From Natronosporangium hydrolyticum (GTDB lineage: Bacteria; Actinomycetota; Actinomycetes; Mycobacteriales; Micromonosporaceae), in the NCBI RefSeq assembly GCF_016925615.1, contig NZ_CP070499.1, positions 682,001 through 746,000 of the forward strand: 64,000 nucleotides of DNA. The letters run 5' to 3'. The translations under genes and the position numbers were made by a program. Below are positions 45,061 through 52,734 of this stretch, piece by piece (position 1 is the stretch's first letter; the number at the start of each line of letters is the position of its first letter). The notes under the pieces were generated by a model. The model had not been told where the DNA came from and ran no database searches. It worked only from the letters and a program-made list of their open reading frames with translations.

Positions 45061-46101
45061 CTAGGCGGTCTGCTGGGTGGCGTCGCGGACCTCCCCGACC
45101 AGCTCCTCCAACACATCTTCGAGGGCCGCGATGCCGATCGGCTGACCGGTGCCGTCGAGGATGAGGGCGAGGTGGGCGCCGGCGGTCTGCATGGTGGCCA
45201 GCGCCGACCGGAGGGTGTCGCCGGCGCGGACGATCGCGAAGGGCCGGATGAGGCTCGGGTCGATCGGCCGGCCGACCGCGTGTGGATCCTGCGTCAGCAC
45301 ATCCTTCACGTGCAGGTAACCGACCATCTCACCGGCTGGGTCGGTGACCGGGAAGCGCGAGTACCCGGTGCGGACGCAGGCGTCCTGCACCTGTGCCGGG
45401 GTGGTGTCGACCGGGAGTGTCACCAGCGAGTGGGCGGGCAGCAGGACCGTGCCGACGGTCTGTTCGTTCAACGTCAGCGCGTTGGTGAGCAGTGTGTGCT
45501 CTTCGTCGTCGAGCAGCCCTTCGCGCCGCGACTGGGTGATCAGCTCGGCGACCTGGTCGACCGTGTACGCCGATGCCAGCTCCTCGCGCGGCGCCACCCG
45601 GCACAGCCGCAGCACCGCGTTGGCGAGGGCGTTGAGGGTGACGATCAGCGGCCGCAGCATGGCGGTGATCCCAGCCAGCGGTGGCCCTAGCCAGAGCGCG
45701 GCGCGTTCCGGGCCGGCGATGGCGATGTTTTTTGGCACCATCTCCCCGAGCACCATGTGCAGGCACACCACGACCGTCAGCGCGATCGCGAACGCGATCG
45801 GGTGCAGCAGCTGCGGCGGCACTCCGAGCGCGGCGAGCCAGGGTTCGATCACGTGCGCCACCGCCGGCTCCCCGATCGCGCCTAGCCCCAGCGAGCAGGC
45901 GGTGATGCCCAGCTGTGCGCAGGCCATCATCAGCGACACCCGTTCCATCGCCCGCAGGGTGATCCGGGCCCGGCGGGAGGTGGCGGCGAGCGGTTCGATC
46001 TGGGAGCGGCGGGCGGAGATGAGGGCGAACTCGGCGCCGACGAAGAAGGCGTTGCCTGCCAACAGGGCGATGGCGATCAGGATCGCGGTGGTGTCGCTCA
46101 T
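45061..46101 (-). CDS. CNNM/CorC (hemolysin C-like) transporter-type protein, short form
   Basis: A 346-residue protein with a DUF21/CNNM membrane domain (about 1-170, starting with IALLAGNAFFVGAEFALISARR) and two CBS motifs (about 200-335, GTVLLPAHSLVTLPVDTTP and MVGYLHVKDVL). The C-terminal CorC_HlyC domain present in the neighbour is absent. CNNM proteins handle Mg2+/Co2+ or other divalent cations. The ATG overlaps the stop of the longer paralogue (ATGA), so the two proteins probably act together, possibly as a heterodimer. Confidence 0.88.
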   Translation of the reverse strand: MSDTTAILIAIALLAGNAFFVGAEFALISARRSQIEPLAATSRRARITLRAMERVSLMMACAQLGITACSLGLGAIGEPAVAHVIEPWLAALGVPPQLLHPIAFAIALTVVVCLHMVLGEMVPKNIAIAGPERAALWLGPPLAGITAMLRPLIVTLNALANAVLRLCRVAPREELASAYTVDQVAELITQSRREGLLDDEEHTLLTNALTLNEQTVGTVLLPAHSLVTLPVDTTPAQVQDACVRTGYSRFPVTDPAGEMVGYLHVKDVLTQDPHAVGRPIDPSLIRPFAIVRAGDTLRSALATMQTAGAHLALILDGTGQPIGIAALEDVLEELVGEVRDATQQTA

Positions 46102-47435
46102 TGCTGCCCGCCCGGTTCCGGGTCGCCCGGTAGCGTCTGCAGGCGTACCCGGTCGATCCGTAGCCCGTCCATCCGCTCCACGACCAGCTCGACTGGTTGT
46201 TGCCCGACCGTCTCGGTGACCCGGTCGCCGACGGTGGGCATCCGGCCGAGATGGTGCAGCACCAGGCCGGCGAGGGTGTCGTAGTGCTCGTCTTCGGCGA
46301 ACGGCAGCCCGGTCAGGGCGGCGGCTTCGTCGAGTCGCAGCAGCCCGGAGAGCGACCAGCCACCGTCGCCGCGGCGACGGGCGTGTGCGCCGGGCCGGTC
46401 GTGCTCGTCGGCGATGTCGCCGACCAGCTCCTCCACCAGGTCTTCGAGGGTCACCACGCCGTCGGTGCCGCCGAACTCGTCGATCACCACCGCCATCTGC
46501 AGTCCGTGTTGGCGCAGCTGGGTGAGGAGCGGGTCCAGTTCCAGGCTGGCCGGCACCCGCAGCGGGGCCACCATGACTTGCCGTAGCGGGGTGGTGGCGC
46601 GCGCTGGCAGAGGGACCGCGAGCGCGTGTTTGACGTGGACGAAGCCCACCACGTCGTCGACGTCACCCTGGTCGATGACGGGGAAGCGGGAGTGGCCGGT
46701 GGCTTCGGCGGCGTCGAGGATCCGGCGTACCGGTTGGTCGGCGGGGAGGAAATGCACCCGACGGCGGGGAGTCATCACGTCCTGGGCGGTGCGGTCGCCG
46801 AAGGCGAGGGTACGGGTCAGTAGCTGGGCGGTGGGGCGGGGCAGGGTGCCCTGCTGGGCGGAGCGGCGCACCAGCGAGGCCAGCTCCCGTGCGGAGCGGG
46901 CCGACTGTAGCTCTTCTTGTGGCTCGATCCCCATCAGCCGCAGCAGCCGGTTCGCGGCGCCGTTCAGCACCGTGATCAGCGGTCGGGCCGCAGCGGTGAA
47001 ACCGCGCTGAAGCGGGGTGACGGCCCGCGCGGTCGGCATCGGCCGGGCAATCGCAAGGTTCTTCGGCACCAGCTCACCGAAGATCATCTGGAAGATGGTG
47101 GCGATCGCCAGCGCCAGGATCACCGACACTGCGGTCATCGCACCGGGCGGTAGCCCGGCCAACCCCAACGGGCCGGTCAGCAGCGCCGCCAGTGACGGTT
47201 CGGCGATGAAGCCGATCAGCAGGCTGGTGACGGTGATGCCCAGTTGGGCGCCGGAGAGCTGGGTCGAGAGCGACCGCCGGGCGCGTAACACCCCGGCCGC
47301 GCCGCGGACCTTGCCGCGCACCGCCCGCTCAACGGCGGCGTGATCGACGGCGACCAGGCTGAACTCGGCCGCCACGAATACCGCGTTGGCGGCCACGAGC
47401 ACCAGCGCGAAGCTGAGGAGAAGCCACTCGGTCAT
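46098..47435 (-). CDS. CNNM/CorC (hemolysin C-like) transporter-type protein, long form
   Basis: A 445-residue protein. It has a DUF21 membrane domain (about 1-180, starting MTEWLLLSFALVLVAANAVFVAAEFSL), a CBS pair (about 215-335, QDVMTPRRRVHFLP and DDVVGFVHVKHAL) and a C-terminal CorC_HlyC domain (about 355-440). The ATG at 47435 has GGAG 8 nt upstream. It is the first gene of a two-gene operon with its short paralogue. Long/short CNNM pairs are common in actinomycetes and are linked to divalent-cation homeostasis. Confidence 0.88.
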   Translation of the reverse strand: MTEWLLLSFALVLVAANAVFVAAEFSLVAVDHAAVERAVRGKVRGAAGVLRARRSLSTQLSGAQLGITVTSLLIGFIAEPSLAALLTGPLGLAGLPPGAMTAVSVILALAIATIFQMIFGELVPKNLAIARPMPTARAVTPLQRGFTAAARPLITVLNGAANRLLRLMGIEPQEELQSARSARELASLVRRSAQQGTLPRPTAQLLTRTLAFGDRTAQDVMTPRRRVHFLPADQPVRRILDAAEATGHSRFPVIDQGDVDDVVGFVHVKHALAVPLPARATTPLRQVMVAPLRVPASLELDPLLTQLRQHGLQMAVVIDEFGGTDGVVTLEDLVEELVGDIADEHDRPGAHARRRGDGGWSLSGLLRLDEAAALTGLPFAEDEHYDTLAGLVLHHLGRMPTVGDRVTETVGQQPVELVVERMDGLRIDRVRLQTLPGDPEPGGQQ

Positions 47436-47595
47436 CGCGGGCACTCCGCTGGAGCGAACGGTTGCGGACCGGGTGGCCCAGATCTATGAGACGGATCGTC
47501 GTCGGTTTCCACAGTGCCACCAGTGTAGGACGCGTGCCGCGGCTGCGCCCCTGCCCGGGTGCCGCACCAACCGGAGCCGCTCGGCGCGGGGTACG

Positions 47596-48126
47596 TCAGC
47601 TGCGCGCGGCGTCGCCTAGGCCGGCGGATGGTCGCTGTTGGTAGGCGGCGAGGCTGTCCGGCGGCCAGGGCCACTCGGCCAGCCGGGCCCGCAGCTGCGA
47701 CTCGGAGAGGAAGGCATGCCAAGCGATCTCGTCGGTGGGCGGATCGACCTCGCCGGCGAACCGCAGCTCGTAGACCGCGCTCCAGGTGCGGTAGTCGGCG
47801 CCGTCGTGGCGGAACCGGAACTGGTACATCGGCGCGGGCAGTTCGACGCCCAACTCCTCGCTGGCCTCGCGCCACGCCGCCGCGTCATAGGTCTCCCCGG
47901 CGCCGACCACGCCGCCGACGAACATGTCGTAGTAGGACGGGTAGACCAGTTTGTCGGCGGCGCGCTGGTGCACGAAAATCCGCTCCCCCGCGTCCCGGAC
48001 CAGGATGAACACCGTGCGGTGGCGCAGCCGCCGGGTGTAGACGTCACCGCGGGCGGCCTGGCCGATGACTTGGTCGTCGTCGTCCACGACATCGAGCAGC
48101 TCGGCGCGGGAGGAGGCGGGCGGCAC
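47596..48126 (-). CDS. Nudix hydrolase
   Basis: A 176-residue Nudix protein whose Nudix box GGVVGAGETYDAAAWREASEELG (about 71-93) fits GX5EX7REUXEEXGU. The rest resembles the YfcD/IPP-isomerase-like group (DQVIGQAARGDVYTRRLRHRTVFILV at the N-terminus). Such enzymes hydrolyse nucleoside diphosphates linked to X in the cytoplasm. The exact substrate is unknown. It lies alone between the CNNM operon and the dps gene. Confidence 0.88.
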   Translation of the reverse strand: MPPASSRAELLDVVDDDDQVIGQAARGDVYTRRLRHRTVFILVRDAGERIFVHQRAADKLVYPSYYDMFVGGVVGAGETYDAAAWREASEELGVELPAPMYQFRFRHDGADYRTWSAVYELRFAGEVDPPTDEIAWHAFLSESQLRARLAEWPWPPDSLAAYQQRPSAGLGDAARS

Positions 48127-48223
48127 GGCACTGACGTTACCCGTCGATTCGCGGGGCGGGCACGGGGTTGAAGTGGTCCACTAGACCTAGGGCGAGCGGG
48201 GGACAACCGGCATCGGGGGGACG

Positions 48224-48787
48224 ATGAACAGGTCGAACAGCCAGCCGCGGCTGCATCAGCAGGGGCAGGAGATCCAGAAGTTCGGGACGGTGCGGCAGTT
48301 GCCGCTGAGCCTGTCCCACGATGCCCGGATGTACTCGTCGGAGCGGCTCAACCGGGTGCTGGCCGATTCGCAGATCCTGTACGCGCTCTACAAGAAGCAC
48401 CACTGGCTGATGCGGGGGCCGACCTTCTACCAGCTGCACCTGTTGCTCGACAAGCACGCCGAGGAGCAGGAGGCGCTGGTCGACAAGCTCGCCGAGCGGG
48501 TGCAGACGCTGGGCGGGGTGGCGGTCGGGGACCCTCGGCACGTCGCGGAGATCACCTCGGTGCCCCGCCCGCCGAACGGGGTGGAGGAGGTCCCGGTGAT
48601 GCTCTCCCGGCTGCTGGAGGCGCACGAGATCATCCTGGCCGACACCCGGGATGCCGCCGCCCGGGTCGCCGAGCAGGGCGACGACGGCAGCAACGATCTG
48701 CTGGTCAGCGACGTCATCCGGACCAACGAGCTGCAGACCTGGTTCATCGCCGAGCATCTGGTGGAGACCCCGTTGGTGGCGGCGTAG
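48224..48787 (+). CDS. dps: Dps-family ferritin-like DNA protection protein
   Basis: A 187-residue Dps protein. The intersubunit ferroxidase residues appear in ALYKKHHWLMRGPTFYQLHLLLDKHAEEQ (His, His, Asp, Glu, about 47-75). The N-terminal tail is about 35 residues, longer than in short Dps forms and Gln/His-rich, possibly for DNA contact. Dps stores iron and shields DNA in oxidative or starvation stress. Its 3' end overlaps that of the convergent GntR gene by 44 nt. Confidence 0.88.
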   Translation: MNRSNSQPRLHQQGQEIQKFGTVRQLPLSLSHDARMYSSERLNRVLADSQILYALYKKHHWLMRGPTFYQLHLLLDKHAEEQEALVDKLAERVQTLGGVAVGDPRHVAEITSVPRPPNGVEEVPVMLSRLLEAHEIILADTRDAAARVAEQGDDGSNDLLVSDVIRTNELQTWFIAEHLVETPLVAA

Positions 48788-49148
48788 CGGCCCCGTCGCC
48801 CACCACGGCGCGGACTATCTGCAGCGCCTCGTCGGCGCCGATCCCCAGCCCGCGCACCGTGTCGGCGTACCGGAGCGCCGCTTGGCGGGCCTGCTCGCGG
48901 CTGTGGTCACCGGCGGCGGCGACGAAGGTGCCGTTGCGGCCGCGGGTCTGCACCAGCCCTGCCTCCTCCAGCTCGCGGTAGGAGCGGGCCACGGTGTTGA
49001 CGGCCAGGCCGAGGTCGGCGGCGAGCCGGCGGACGGTGGGCAGCCGGGTGCCCACCGCCAGGCTCCGATCGGCGATCTGCTGGGCGAGTTGGGACCGGAG
49101 CTGTTCGTACGGGGGAGTCGGGGAGGTGGTGTCGATGCTGACCGTCAC
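48744..49148 (-). CDS. GntR family regulator, YtrA-like
   Basis: A 134-residue short GntR protein with a winged helix (PPYEQLRSQLAQQIADRSL, TRLPTVRRLAADLGLAVNTVARSYRELEEAGLV) and only a short C-terminal tail, as in the YtrA subgroup that controls membrane-protein genes. The GTG at 49148 overlaps the stop of the upstream membrane-protein gene (GTGA). It should bind the long dyad at 49982-50029 before that operon. Its 3' end overlaps dps convergently. Confidence 0.88.
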   Translation of the reverse strand: MTVSIDTTSPTPPYEQLRSQLAQQIADRSLAVGTRLPTVRRLAADLGLAVNTVARSYRELEEAGLVQTRGRNGTFVAAAGDHSREQARQAALRYADTVRGLGIGADEALQIVRAVVGDGAATPPPTGSPPDARR

Positions 49149-49972
49149 CTGGTCACCGCCACGGTCGTAAAGGTCTCCGGGCTGGCGCCGTGCCGACGGT
49201 AGATCGCACTGGTGAACGCGAGTGTCCAACCGATGCCGCCGACCGCCACGTAACCGGCGTAGAGGGCGAGTAGGCCGTCGCCGGAGCCACTGTGCAGCGC
49301 CGCGATGACCGCCATGATCACCAGGGACGGGGTGATGGCCCGGTGCGCGTCGTCGCGTCGTAGCGTGTCGTCGTCGGCGATCTGCGCTGGCTGCTCGGCG
49401 ATCGCCGGGCGGCGGGACACGTGGCGCAGGGTCATGGCCGCGAGCGCGGCGAAGACCACGAGCGCGCCGGCGAAGACCCCGGCGACGGCTCGGTCGGCCG
49501 GGTCGGTGGCGAGCGTGAGCGCCCCGGCCGCGGTGATCAGACCACCGCCGAAGACGGCGACGGCACCGATCAGGTAGAGCCGGCCGAGCAGCCCCGGCAG
49601 CGGCATCGCCGTAGGCCGGGCGACCCGCTGCCGGAGGCCGGCGCTGAGTCGCTGGTCGGCTCGCCGGATCGACCACAGCGTTGCCAGGCTGCCGAGTTGG
49701 AGTGCGAGGTAGAGCACGGCGATCGGCAAGACCGAGATGGTGGTCGGCGTTCCGGTCCCGAGCCCACCGGTCACCAGCGTCCAGCCGAGAAACAGCACGA
49801 GGGCGAGGCCGATCGCCGCGTACTCGAAGCGTTCGCCACGGCGCCGGGCGATCACCCGGGCCACAAGTAGGTCGCTCGGTGGTTGGTCGGCTGCGTTGTG
49901 GCGGGTGAGCCACCGTCGTAGGTATCGCTGGTCGCGAGGTGAGCGCGTCACCTTGGGTACGTCGTGGGACAT
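49145..49972 (-). CDS. Membrane protein of a YtrA-type operon, function unknown
   Basis: A 275-residue membrane protein. A polar N-terminus (about 1-48, RSPRDQRYLRRWLTRHNA) precedes hydrophobic segments at about 50-70, 78-98, 128-150, 158-180 and 215-255. It starts with an ATG 5 nt after AAAGGAG. It is the first gene of an operon with the YtrA-like regulator, which overlaps it. YtrA-type operons often encode ABC or other membrane proteins induced by envelope stress, but no ATPase is encoded here. Confidence 0.75.
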   Translation of the reverse strand: MSHDVPKVTRSPRDQRYLRRWLTRHNAADQPPSDLLVARVIARRRGERFEYAAIGLALVLFLGWTLVTGGLGTGTPTTISVLPIAVLYLALQLGSLATLWSIRRADQRLSAGLRQRVARPTAMPLPGLLGRLYLIGAVAVFGGGLITAAGALTLATDPADRAVAGVFAGALVVFAALAAMTLRHVSRRPAIAEQPAQIADDDTLRRDDAHRAITPSLVIMAVIAALHSGSGDGLLALYAGYVAVGGIGWTLAFTSAIYRRHGASPETFTTVAVTR

Positions 49973-49981
49973 GCCCGCTCC

Positions 49982-50029
49982 TTTGTCTCAAGCTTTGTGC
50001 TTGCCACACGATACAAAAGCTAAGACAAA
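49982..50029. promoter_or_regulatory. Long dyad operator upstream of the YtrA-type operon
   Basis: TTTGTCTCAAGCTTTGT (49982-49998) and ACAAAAGCTAAGACAAA (50013-50029) are inverted copies (13 of 17 positions match) 14 nt apart. They lie just before the start of the minus-strand membrane-protein gene at 49972. The position and AT-rich inverted form suit a GntR/YtrA-type operator. Confidence 0.6.
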
Positions 50030-50137
50030 ATGCCAAGCCCGGGTGGCCGGTCCGAGCCGGCGGAGCCCCGGGATCACGCCGTACGCTCGGCGACCGCGGC
50101 GCCGGCCGGGTGGGCCGCCCGTGGAAGAATCTTCTCT

Positions 50138-50587
50138 ATGCGACTTTCGGCCCGGGTCGACTATGCCCTGCGGGCGGTGGTGGAGCTGGCCGCCAGCGGC
50201 GGCGGGCTGGTCGCCGCCGAGCGGTTGGCCCGGGCGCAGGCGATCCCGCCGAAGTTTCTGGAGAGCATCCTGGTGCAGCTGCGACGCGGCGGCATCGTGG
50301 TCGCGCAGCGCGGATCGGACGGCGGGTACCAGCTGGCCAGACCGGCCCAGGAGGTGGCGCTGGCGGACATCATCCGGGTCATCGACGGCCCGCTGGCGCA
50401 TGTGCGGGGGCAACGCCCCGAGGAGCTCGGTTACCACGGCGCCGCCCGAGCCCTACAGGATGTGTGGATCGCGCTGCGCGCCAGCGAGCGGCGGATCCTG
50501 GAGCTGGTGACGGTGGCCGACGTGGTCTCCGGTGAGCTACCCGACAGCGTCCGGGAGCTGGTGGCGGACCCCCGCTCCTGGGTCTGA
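50138..50587 (+). CDS. Rrf2 family transcriptional regulator without Fe-S cysteines
   Basis: A 149-residue Rrf2 protein (MRLSARVDYALRAVVELA, RLARAQAIPPKFLESILVQLRRGGIVVAQRGSDGGYQLAR). It contains no cysteine at all, so it cannot hold the Fe-S cluster of IscR/NsrR/RsrR. It is more like CymR-type members, which sense other signals or act with a partner enzyme. ATG 50138 is preceded by GGAAG; the frame is open to 50030 but without homology. Targets are not evident here. Confidence 0.87.
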   Translation: MRLSARVDYALRAVVELAASGGGLVAAERLARAQAIPPKFLESILVQLRRGGIVVAQRGSDGGYQLARPAQEVALADIIRVIDGPLAHVRGQRPEELGYHGAARALQDVWIALRASERRILELVTVADVVSGELPDSVRELVADPRSWV

Positions 50588-50640
50588 CGCCAGATAGCCC
50601 GTGGTGTTTATCGCCGGTGCCGGGCGGGCACAGCACAGTC

Positions 50641-50784
50641 ATGGAGTTTCTGTTGTGGATTCTGGCGGTGATCCTCGTCATCGCGGGGATCGTGGCGCTG
50701 TTCCGGCGTCAGATCCTGTGGGGCGTGGTGCTCATCGTCGTCGGCCTCCTGGTGGGGCCGGGCGGAGTCAGTATCTTTACCTAA
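50641..50784 (+). CDS. GPGG-motif small membrane protein (47 residues)
   Basis: A 47-residue peptide with two hydrophobic segments (about 3-18 and 24-38) joined by a short basic loop (FRRQIL) and the C-terminal motif GPGGVSIFT. Small proteins with this GPGG ending are widespread in actinomycetes. They should form a membrane hairpin; the function is unknown. It starts with an ATG at 50641, 53 nt after the Rrf2 stop. It is easily missed because of its length. Confidence 0.75.
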   Translation: MEFLLWILAVILVIAGIVALFRRQILWGVVLIVVGLLVGPGGVSIFT

Positions 50785-50901
50785 CTACCGCCCCTCCCGG
50801 TCGCCGGGTCAGCGTCGACCCGGCGGCCGGGGAGGTGCTGGCCGGCCACGGGCCGGCTCAGCCAGGACCGGAACTCCCGAAGCTTCGCCGCTGGCGGCGG
50901 G

Positions 50902-51966
50902 CTAGCCGACGGCGATGACCAACTTGCCAAAGAACCGCTTCGCGGCGAAGTCCGCCTGCGCCCGGGCCAGCTCCGGCAACGGGTAGACCTCGGCGACCAG
51001 CGGCCGCAGCTGCCCGGTGCGGGCGTGCCGGCCGGCGGCGCGGATCAGCTCCACCAGCTCGGCGAACTCTTCGTGGGTGGCGAACGAGGACCCGACCAGG
51101 GTCAGCTGCTTCAGGTACACAGTGCGCAGATCGGTCTCGACCACTGGTCCGGCGATCCCGCCCGCGGTGACGTAGCGGCCGAACGGTCGCACCACATTCA
51201 GCAGGGCGCCGAAACCGGCGCCACCGACCACATCGGCCACCACATCGATCGGGCCGACCGCTGCGAGCGCGCCAGCGATGTCCATAGTGTCTCGCTCCAC
51301 CGCCAGCGCCGCCCCGAGCTCCGTGGCGGCCTCGGCCTTACCCGGCCCGACCAGCGCGACCGGCCGGGCGCCCCGGACCGCCGCGAGCTGGATCAGCGCT
51401 GACCCGACACCGCCGGAGGCGCCGGTGATCAGGACGGTTTCGCCGTCGGTCACCTCGGCCCGGTTCAGCATCCGCAGCGCCGTCGCGTACGCGGTCGGGA
51501 AGGAGGCCAGCTCCGGGTCGGTGAGTGGACTGTCGATCGGGTGGACGTTGCCGGCCGGGACCGTGAGGTAGTCCGCGAACCCGCCGTCCCGCTCGCTGCC
51601 GAGGTAGTCGGTGTGGGCGAGGGCGGTCTCGTCGCCCTGGTAGAGCATCGGGTCGACCAGCACCCGGGAGCCGAGGGCCCCGGCGGTCTCGGTGGTCACC
51701 CCCGGGCCGAGCTGGTCGAGGTAGCCGACCACGTCGGCGCCCTGGATCCGGGGGAAGTGCAGTGGTTCACGCCGCCAGCCGGTGGTCGCCGCCGGGTCGT
51801 CGGGCGAGCCATATCGCCCTTCCCGGGTCCAGATGTCGGTGTTGTTGAGCGCCGTGGCGGCGACCCGGATCCGGACCTCGCCGGGGCCGGAGGTCGGGTC
51901 GGGCACATCCTCGCGGTAGTGGAGCATCTCGGGCCCACCGAATCCGGTGAGTAGTTGGGCGCGCAT
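50902..51966 (-). CDS. Zinc-free quinone-oxidoreductase-like MDR dehydrogenase
   Basis: A 354-residue medium-chain dehydrogenase. It has the N-terminal GroES-like domain (MRAQLLTGFGGPEMLHYRED) and the NADPH motif VLITGASGGVGSALIQLA (about 180). It lacks the catalytic and structural zinc cysteines, which puts it with quinone oxidoreductases or enoyl-type reductases using NADPH. It is divergent from the TetR gene at 52102 across 135 nt, where a 24-bp dyad overlaps its promoter region. It is probably induced by electrophiles or quinones. Confidence 0.87.
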   Translation of the reverse strand: MRAQLLTGFGGPEMLHYREDVPDPTSGPGEVRIRVAATALNNTDIWTREGRYGSPDDPAATTGWRREPLHFPRIQGADVVGYLDQLGPGVTTETAGALGSRVLVDPMLYQGDETALAHTDYLGSERDGGFADYLTVPAGNVHPIDSPLTDPELASFPTAYATALRMLNRAEVTDGETVLITGASGGVGSALIQLAAVRGARPVALVGPGKAEAATELGAALAVERDTMDIAGALAAVGPIDVVADVVGGAGFGALLNVVRPFGRYVTAGGIAGPVVETDLRTVYLKQLTLVGSSFATHEEFAELVELIRAAGRHARTGQLRPLVAEVYPLPELARAQADFAAKRFFGKLVIAVG

Positions 51967-51988
51967 GGTGCCTCCTGCAGCTCTGCTT

Positions 51989-52012
51989 ACTATACGGACC
52001 GGTCTAGTTAGT
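51989..52012. promoter_or_regulatory. TetR operator candidate between oxidoreductase and TetR genes
   Basis: ACTA-N4-GACCGGTC-N4-TAGT is a symmetric 24-bp site with a palindromic core (GACCGGTC), 22 nt upstream of the oxidoreductase start. It is the likely site of the adjacent TetR. Confidence 0.6.
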
Positions 52013-52101
52013 GTGGCGCGCTCGGGCAGGCAGTGTCAACCCACCGGTTGGTATAGTTGGGCGCCGGGCCTCCGGGAGGCTCCAGACTCCGGGAGGTGCA
52101 C

Positions 52102-52689
52102 ATGACCGGGCCACAGCTGACCAAGGGCGGCCAGCGGGTGCTCGCTGCCGCGAGCGATCTCTTCTACGCCAAGGGCATCCACGCGGTCGGGGTGGACACC
52201 ATCGCCGCCACCGCCGGTGTCACCAAAAAAACCCTCTACGACCGCTTCGGTTCCAAGGACGAGCTGGTCGCGGCGTACCTGCGGGCCCGCGACGAGCGGT
52301 GGCGGCGGTGGCTCACCGACGCCACCGGGCACGGGCGACCCGCGGAGCGGCTGCTCGCCAGCTTCGACGCGCTGGACCAGTGGCTACGGGAGGAGAGCCC
52401 GCGCGGGTGCAGCTTCCTCAACGCGCTCGCCGAGCTACCCGACCCGGCCCACCCCGCCCGGGCGGTGATCACCGGCCAGAAGCGCTGGCTGCGGGATCAT
52501 CTGCAACAGCTGGCGGCGCCGGCTTTCCCGCAGCCCCGGAGGCTTGCCGAGCGGCTGCTGCTGCTCCACGAGGGCGCGGTGGCCGGTTTCCAGACCGGCG
52601 CGGTGAGCGAGCCGGTCCAGCAGGCGAAGGCGGTTGCGGCCGAGTTGATCCAGCGGGAGGCGGAGCAGGTCGCCGCGGCGGAGACCTGA
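52102..52689 (+). CDS. TetR family transcriptional regulator
   Basis: A 195-residue TetR protein with helix-turn-helix VDTIAATAGVTKKTLYDRFGSKDEL (about 31-55). ATG 52102 follows GGGAGG by 5 nt. It is divergent from the quinone-oxidoreductase gene, with the 51989-52012 dyad between them. Its last codons and stop (GCGGAGACCTGA) lie in a 21-bp sequence repeated at 54361-54381 on the far side of the hipBA module. The end of this gene is therefore the probable insertion point of that module. Confidence 0.88.
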   Translation: MTGPQLTKGGQRVLAAASDLFYAKGIHAVGVDTIAATAGVTKKTLYDRFGSKDELVAAYLRARDERWRRWLTDATGHGRPAERLLASFDALDQWLREESPRGCSFLNALAELPDPAHPARAVITGQKRWLRDHLQQLAAPAFPQPRRLAERLLLLHEGAVAGFQTGAVSEPVQQAKAVAAELIQREAEQVAAAET

Positions 52690-52697
52690 CGAAAGTA
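52677..52697. repeat. 21-bp direct repeat, left copy (flanks hipBA)
   Basis: GGAGACCTGACGAAAGTA with three more bases (GGC) at its 5' end makes a 21-bp exact repeat of 54361-54381. This copy overlaps the 3' end and stop codon of the TetR gene at 52102. Confidence 0.85.
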
Positions 52698-52734
52698 TGA
52701 GGTTACGGCCGACCCCACCGCTATGGCCGACCCA

